64,000 nt of DNA from positions 36,224,371 through 36,288,370 of the forward strand of contig OY747707.1 in assembly GCA_963556495.2 (NCBI GenBank), written 5' to 3'. Position 1 is the first letter of the stretch. Each line of letters opens with the position of its first letter. The stretch is from Valencia hispanica. Taxonomy: Eukaryota; Chordata; Actinopteri; Cyprinodontiformes; Valenciidae. Position numbers and translations under genes: made by a program. Shown in pieces: positions 59,690-64,000 of the stretch. The notes under the pieces were generated by a model. It ran no database searches. It was not told the DNA's origin and saw nothing but the letters and a program-made list of their open reading frames with translations.

Positions 59690-60175
59690 ACAGTTATAAA
59701 ACCACCAGAAACCGTACAGTTCTGCTGTAGTTTCTGCAAATGCCAAGCAGCTTTTGGTATAGGCAGTGTAATGATGTGGGGTGGAAAAACTGACTGGAAA
59801 AACAAGACTTGGCATCACTGGAGGATATCTCAGTGCAGAGAGATGACAAGATTAGTTTCTGCAATCTGGAATCCCATATCTCCACTCCTTTGATGTCAGA
59901 GCAAGATTTCTCAGAGACTATCTCCATTTTTTGGGAGTGAAAAGGGTTGAATGGTCCCCCTGAATATTTTTGAGATCAGCTGTGGGTGTGCTGTTCGTAC
60001 CAAAGTGGCAAACACAATCACATTGGCTGACGTGTGGCAAACTCTCGTTGAAGAATGGAAAACCATCCCACAGCAGCGTGTGACCAAGCTGGTGACCAGC
60101 ATGAGAAGGTGGCAGGCTGGTGTTACAGTGTATGTTTCTTCCACACACTACTGAGGCCCCTTAATGATAAAATAT
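59690..60175 (+). mobile_element. Tc1-type transposon relic
   Basis: Plus-strand remnants include GTAATGATGTGGGGTGG (about 59768, compare the SxMxWG block). The C-terminal coding zone at about 60019-60115 translates to LADVWQTLVEEWKTIPQQRV followed by KLVTSMRR, characteristic of a Tc1-type transposase C-terminus. The region between, with the catalytic Glu, is degraded. This is another subfamily from the 54276 element. Confidence 0.65.
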
Positions 60176-60234
60176 TTTAAGTATGTTTCTTTATCATTCA
60201 ATTATCCAATCCATAAACACCAAACAAGATTCAT

Positions 60235-60675
60235 GCCAGAATAAGGTCTTAGGCATTAGCAGAAAGGATCTGGAAAGTGACCTTTGAGCTTTGGGCAGTG
60301 ACCGAAAGAAATTGCGGATACAAGGGGCCGAAATAAGTTTCTCCTGCAGGTTATTTGGGGTCTCTCTTAGAGATAGGGTGAGAAGCTGAGTAGAGCCCCT
60401 GCTCCTCCACATCGAGAGGAGCCAGGTGAGGTGGCTCACGCATCTGGTCAAGATGCCTCCTGGACACCTCTCTGTTGAGGTGTTCTGGGCAAGTCACACC
60501 AGGAGGAGACCCAGGGGAAGACACAGGACACGCTGGAGGTACTATGTTTCTCGCATGGCCTGGGAACACCTTCGGATTCCCCCAGAGGAGTTGCCCCAAG
60601 TGGCTGGGGAGAGGGAAGTCTGGACCTGTTGCCGCCGCGACCCGACCCCTATATACGGTATATAATGGATGGATA
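60235..60675 (+). mobile_element. 3' end of a non-LTR retrotransposon with ORF2 C-terminus
   Basis: The plus strand encodes remnants of a LINE reverse-transcriptase ORF end. A frame from about 60426 reads RWLTHLVKMPPGHLSVEVFW, then TRRRPRGRHRTRWRYYVSRM, then AWEHLRIPPEELPQVAGERE. After the stop a short UTR ends in ATAATGGATGGATAG. The pattern RxRGRxRTRWRDY and AGEREVW is common at the ends of fish LINE ORFs. 5' truncated, with scattered substitutions. Minus-oriented kin lies at 46178-46350. Confidence 0.75.
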
Positions 60676-61207
60676 GATTTGGAAAGTTTTCATGGCTGAA
60701 ACACACAGACGTAACTCTGCTGCTGAACCCACAAATGCATTTTTTCTTCGTCTACTGAAAAGGTAAAAAAGAAAACTGTCAAGAGGCATTGACATTTAGT
60801 AATAACCAATCAAACACAAATTACAGCAATGCTCCAAGACATATTTTCAAAACATTTTTGACAACAAAGCATTGACGCTTCTTACAAGCACAAGAATGCT
60901 GTGATAACAATGCCATACCAGTAGTGCGCAGTAATGAGAACAATTTATTCAAAATCCTAAAGATGACAATGTTCAGCATGGCTAAAGCAGTGCTAGGCTA
61001 AAGATTTTTCTTGTGGCTCATATTTTCTGTGACCCCATTTACTCTTTTCTCTTGATCGTATACCTTCTTGAGTTTACATTACGCACTTCAAGAAAACATT
61101 AGTAGATTAAGACAGGGAAACAGCCAATAAAGAAAGCAACAATGGGCATGCGTAAAGCGGGCTCTAAGTCGGTGTTTTAAAAAACCTTAAGACATCTAAT
61201 CGTAAAT
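60676..61207. other. Non-coding stretch, nothing recognised
   Basis: AT-rich DNA without gene or repeat signature. Confidence 0.35.
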
Positions 61208-61497
61208 GGCATGCATTTGTATGGCGCTTTTCAGTCAGCACTTTACACTACATTCACCCATTCACACACACATTCCCACACTAGTAGTGGTGAGCTACAT
61301 TTAGCCACAGCTGCCCTGGGGCACACTGACAGAAGTGGTGCTGCCGTACACAGGCGCCACCGGACCCTCTGACCACCACCAGCGGGTGAAATGTATTGCC
61401 CAAGGACACAACGAACGAGACGGACAGAGAGGGGGCTTGAACCGTCAATCACGTGAGAGGTTACGTGAGAAACTCCTACCACCTGAGCCACAGTATA
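61208..61497 (-). mobile_element. tRNA-derived SINE with box A and box B
   Basis: Read on the minus strand, the head has TGGCTCAGGTGG (61490-61479), a perfect polymerase III A box. It then has GGTTCAAGCCCC (61443-61432), a good B box, with spacing like a tRNA gene. A body with CCTTGGGCAATACATTTCA and CCCCAGGGCAGCTGTGG follows, then a GGGTGAATGTAGTGTAAAG tail ending TACAAATGCATGCCATTTA. This is the most complete copy of the family also seen at 16205-16480 (and partly at 56151-56243). Confidence 0.75.
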
Positions 61498-62050
61498 ATC
61501 CCTAGAATATGCCAATCTTTGAAAGAGATTTTAAACATATCACCAAAATCTCAGTTTAAATGTGAATCAGAAGTGCAAATGCAGTTCTACATACAATATT
61601 CCACATCGAACGACCCATCAAAACAAAGAAAAATAATTTACGCCTTTAAAAATGTAACCCTTGCCAAAGAACAGTAAGTGATTCAACAAGAATGCTTTTA
61701 TCTTGATTTTTCTCTAACATCATTTACTTTTTTTTTTCAGAACAGTCATTAACCTTTTCAGCAAACAACAAAGGTTTATTTATATATTTTAAAACTGATA
61801 TACCAAAAACTAAACAACGCATTAAATGAACATGTTGGACCTATTCAGATTTGTTTGTGTGCCTTTTTTTACATAATGTTCACTTGACGATTTGGGTTGC
61901 TAACTGTCATAGCAGTAAAGCACGCTCCCCATATATGGCGGCTATTAGTCCTTGACGCAATCATCTGGGGCTCAAAGACAACTGCGGGTTCCGTGAGAAT
62001 TAAAAAAATAAAAAAATAAATTGCTACAGCACTTTTTTTTTATATTCCAA
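61498..62050. other. Non-coding stretch, nothing recognised
   Basis: AT-rich sequence with a T run (about 61730). No gene. Confidence 0.35.
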
Positions 62051-62052
62051 AA

Positions 62053-62502
62053 CAGTGGACCTCGGCATATTTGTGGTTCAGTATTCACTAGTTTTACTGT
62101 GGAACATATCTCCAAATTATGAAAGAAAAAATGGCCTATATGCAGAATTCTTACATAGAGCATATCTAAATTATTCAAAAGAAAATGCGGCTTGGGAAGC
62201 GGAAATACCTAGGCACAATGCTACTTGACACGCTGTTGGCTGCCCTTTGTCAATCCATGAGCACCATTCATTTTCCTTGGCACTGATTTGCTGTACCCCC
62301 TAAGACTGTGGATATTGGCTTCTGGGGTAGCGACAAGATGGTTTCTACTGTGGTTATTATTGCATATAAAAGTATATTTGGTGTTTGAACTATTAAAATA
62401 GGCATTCATAAGTCTTTTCAGAGGAGGTCTCAAGTATTCGTGGATTTCAGCTACTTGCAGGCGGTTCAGGTCCCTAACCCCTGCAAATATCAGCGTCCTC
62501 TG
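62053..62502. mobile_element. Possible pogo/Tigger-like small element
   Basis: The left end CAGTGGACCTCGGCATATTTG and the reverse complement of the right end (CAGAGGACGCTGATATTTGCAG) are imperfect inverted repeats. CGAATACTTGA/CAGTATTCACTAG words lie further inside. 450 bases and no coding frame. Family assignment is tentative. Confidence 0.35.
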
Positions 62503-63410
62503 TAGTAGGGTATCTTTGAATCATCACACTGTTGCCATTTTATGCATCACTGGGCCGAGTTTTAACATCTTTGCAGCAATTTACAGCAGATTTAAACATA
62601 ACTTTTACTGTGCACTGCAATAAGGTGTTAAAATATTGCTATTCAAATGTCAGTTTTTACACACTGAAACCACGATACTCCTACAGGGAAAGTTTTATAT
62701 TCATACATTATATGAATGAAATATTGTCCATTTTCATTCTTTGGGCTAACATTTGCCAGTTCTCTCAAAGTGCCACTTCTCATCTGACTCCTTCAAACCA
62801 AAGAGTTGACCAAAGGCTGTTTTTTTCCATTATCTGCCTGTCAGCTAAACAGATCAAAAGCCTTAATGGAGCACTAGAGGCAAACCACTCGGAGAGAGAA
62901 CTGATTGGCAAAAAAACATAAAACACGACCAACATTAAGAGACAAGACAGAGCTCATACGAGTTATCAGCTTTTAATACCCACAATAAACCAAAGTTGTG
63001 ACTGAAAATAATTTGATCATCTAGTTCACGCTTCTCTTTTGATGGTTCAGTTGTTTTCTGGTGACCCCTCAGGGGAGCGAAGACAAGCTTTCCTTTGTTA
63101 AAGGAGAACATATGATCAGCCACCCAAAAGTGTAGAAAGAAAATCACTAATCTGCTTCAATATGGACATGAGAAACTTCCTTATGTTCAGTGAAAAGACA
63201 TCTAGATAAACTGATCTATATCTACAGTATTTCATTTACTTTGATCACACTTTGATCATGAGGTCAGCATGGGGTTAACAACTGAGGGCATGACTCTCTT
63301 TCCAGAGAGACCTACAAGGGCACTTTGTGCATTTGCATGTCTTGTCAATGTCACGTGTGAACATTTTGGTGACGGTTTAGAAAAACTGGGCAGAAACACA
63401 TCAAATTAGC
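62503..63410. other. Non-coding stretch, nothing recognised
   Basis: Frames at 62532-62921 (plus) and 62935-63147 (minus) have AT-rich random composition and no splice or family support. Confidence 0.35.
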
Positions 63411-63414
63411 GCAC

Positions 63415-63522
63415 CTGCATGGGCTCAGACACACGGCAACGGAGGAGGGAAGCACACAGAGACCCTGGGGGACTAAAGCAGCCAGCGCTCACCAGCAGGA
63501 TAAAACCCAAACAAAGAGACAT
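63415..63522 (-). CDS. Candidate first coding exon with signal-like peptide
   Basis: Minus-strand ATG at 63522-63520 starts MSLCLGFILLVSAGCF, a hydrophobic stretch like a signal peptide or the start of a helix. The frame stays open to a consensus donor (ATGCAG|GTGCGC at 63415/63414). An alternative donor (CTG|GTGAGC) occurs at 63493/63492. It lies upstream of the receptor exons on the same strand and could be their first exon, but nothing links them. It may be chance. Confidence 0.2.
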
Positions 63523-63734
63523 CCTGTTTCCTGGAACACAACACCGCTCAACTCGAGGCACTGGGAGCCAGTAAACACACACATTCACACAAACACAAAA
63601 TCTGTCCGTCGTCCGCCTCTGAGAAAGCATCCCACTGTTTCGTGTATGCGGCCGTGTGCCTGCTGACGCCACCAACGGTGCCTTCGAGTGTTTCCGCACA
63701 TGGGTTTATCCTTGTGAGCGGATGCAGCTAAAAG

Positions 63735-63785
63735 TGCGTGTGTGTGTGTGTGTGTGTGTCAGAGGGAGGGAGAGAGAGAGAGAGG
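63735..63785. repeat. (GT)n and (GA)n microsatellites
   Basis: About 25 bases of GT are followed, after a short gap, by a GAGGGAGA/GA run. Confidence 0.9.
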
Positions 63786-64000
63786 GTTGGGAGGGAGAGC
63801 AGATGATAGAGTAGGCTTTAGCGATTCCCTGGAGTGTGAGGCAGCGTTTACGGCACTCTCAGAGCAGCCAGAGTGATGAATATTTAAAGACGTGCCTGAA
63901 AGAGCAGGAGGAGGGGGAGCTGGGCGGTTGCGCGCCTGTTTGTGTTTGGTTGTGAATGCGTGTGCAGTGGAGTTTTTTTTTTTTATCATCTCATTTTGAA
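63786..64000. other. Moderately GC-rich non-repetitive DNA at the window edge
   Basis: Balanced composition with ATGAATATTTAAAG and GC-rich patches, possibly the shore of a CpG island or a conserved element to the right of the window. No exon is assigned. Confidence 0.25.

Overview
This is eukaryotic nuclear DNA and almost certainly a ray-finned (teleost) fish. The evidence is the very high density of Tc1/mariner-type DNA transposon relics, several hAT-type elements, tRNA-derived SINE copies and non-LTR retrotransposon tails with ATGG-rich ends, abundant CA/GT and GA microsatellites, and AT-rich DNA broken by CpG-rich islands. There are no operons, ribosome binding sites, or long open frames that behave like genes. 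Most open frames in the window are chance runs in GC-rich or low-complexity DNA.

The best host coding signal is a pair of minus-strand exons. One (50302-50449) has a clean splice acceptor and donor and encodes a transmembrane-7-like segment of a heptahelical receptor. The other (26642-26809) has a strong acceptor, GC-rich codon third positions and an acidic tail ending in a stop codon. Both junctions are in phase 0, so the two can be read as the last two exons of one receptor gene across an intron of about 23.5 kb. I do not recognise the gene. A candidate first exon lies at 63415-63522. A separate CpG-rich promoter-like block (about 9100-11230) has a possible minus-strand start exon at its edge, which would belong to another gene running off the left side of the window.

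Layout: 1-11.2 kb holds several CpG-rich blocks (about 0.7-1.1, 3.1-4.2, 6.3-6.8 and 9.1-11.2 kb), as seen around vertebrate developmental regulators. 11.2-18 kb is AT-rich with Tc1 relics and a SINE. 18-22.2 kb is a second CpG-rich domain with exceptional microsatellites, including about 167 bp of pure GA. 22.5-50 kb is mostly intron-like DNA full of transposons: Tc1 relics in both orientations, two hAT elements with visible target-site duplications, small inverted-repeat elements, SINEs and LINE tails. 50.3-50.45 kb is the receptor exon. 54276-55867 is a nearly complete Tc1-type transposon with terminal repeats of about 200 bp and a transposase broken by one frameshifting deletion. 56-62.5 kb holds more relics, a CpG-rich block (57.9-58.5 kb), a LINE 3' end and a SINE with readable polymerase III boxes.

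No tRNA, rRNA, CRISPR or virus-like gene was found. Family names for repeats come from recognising typical ends and motifs, not from a database search. Boundaries of degraded relics are approximate.
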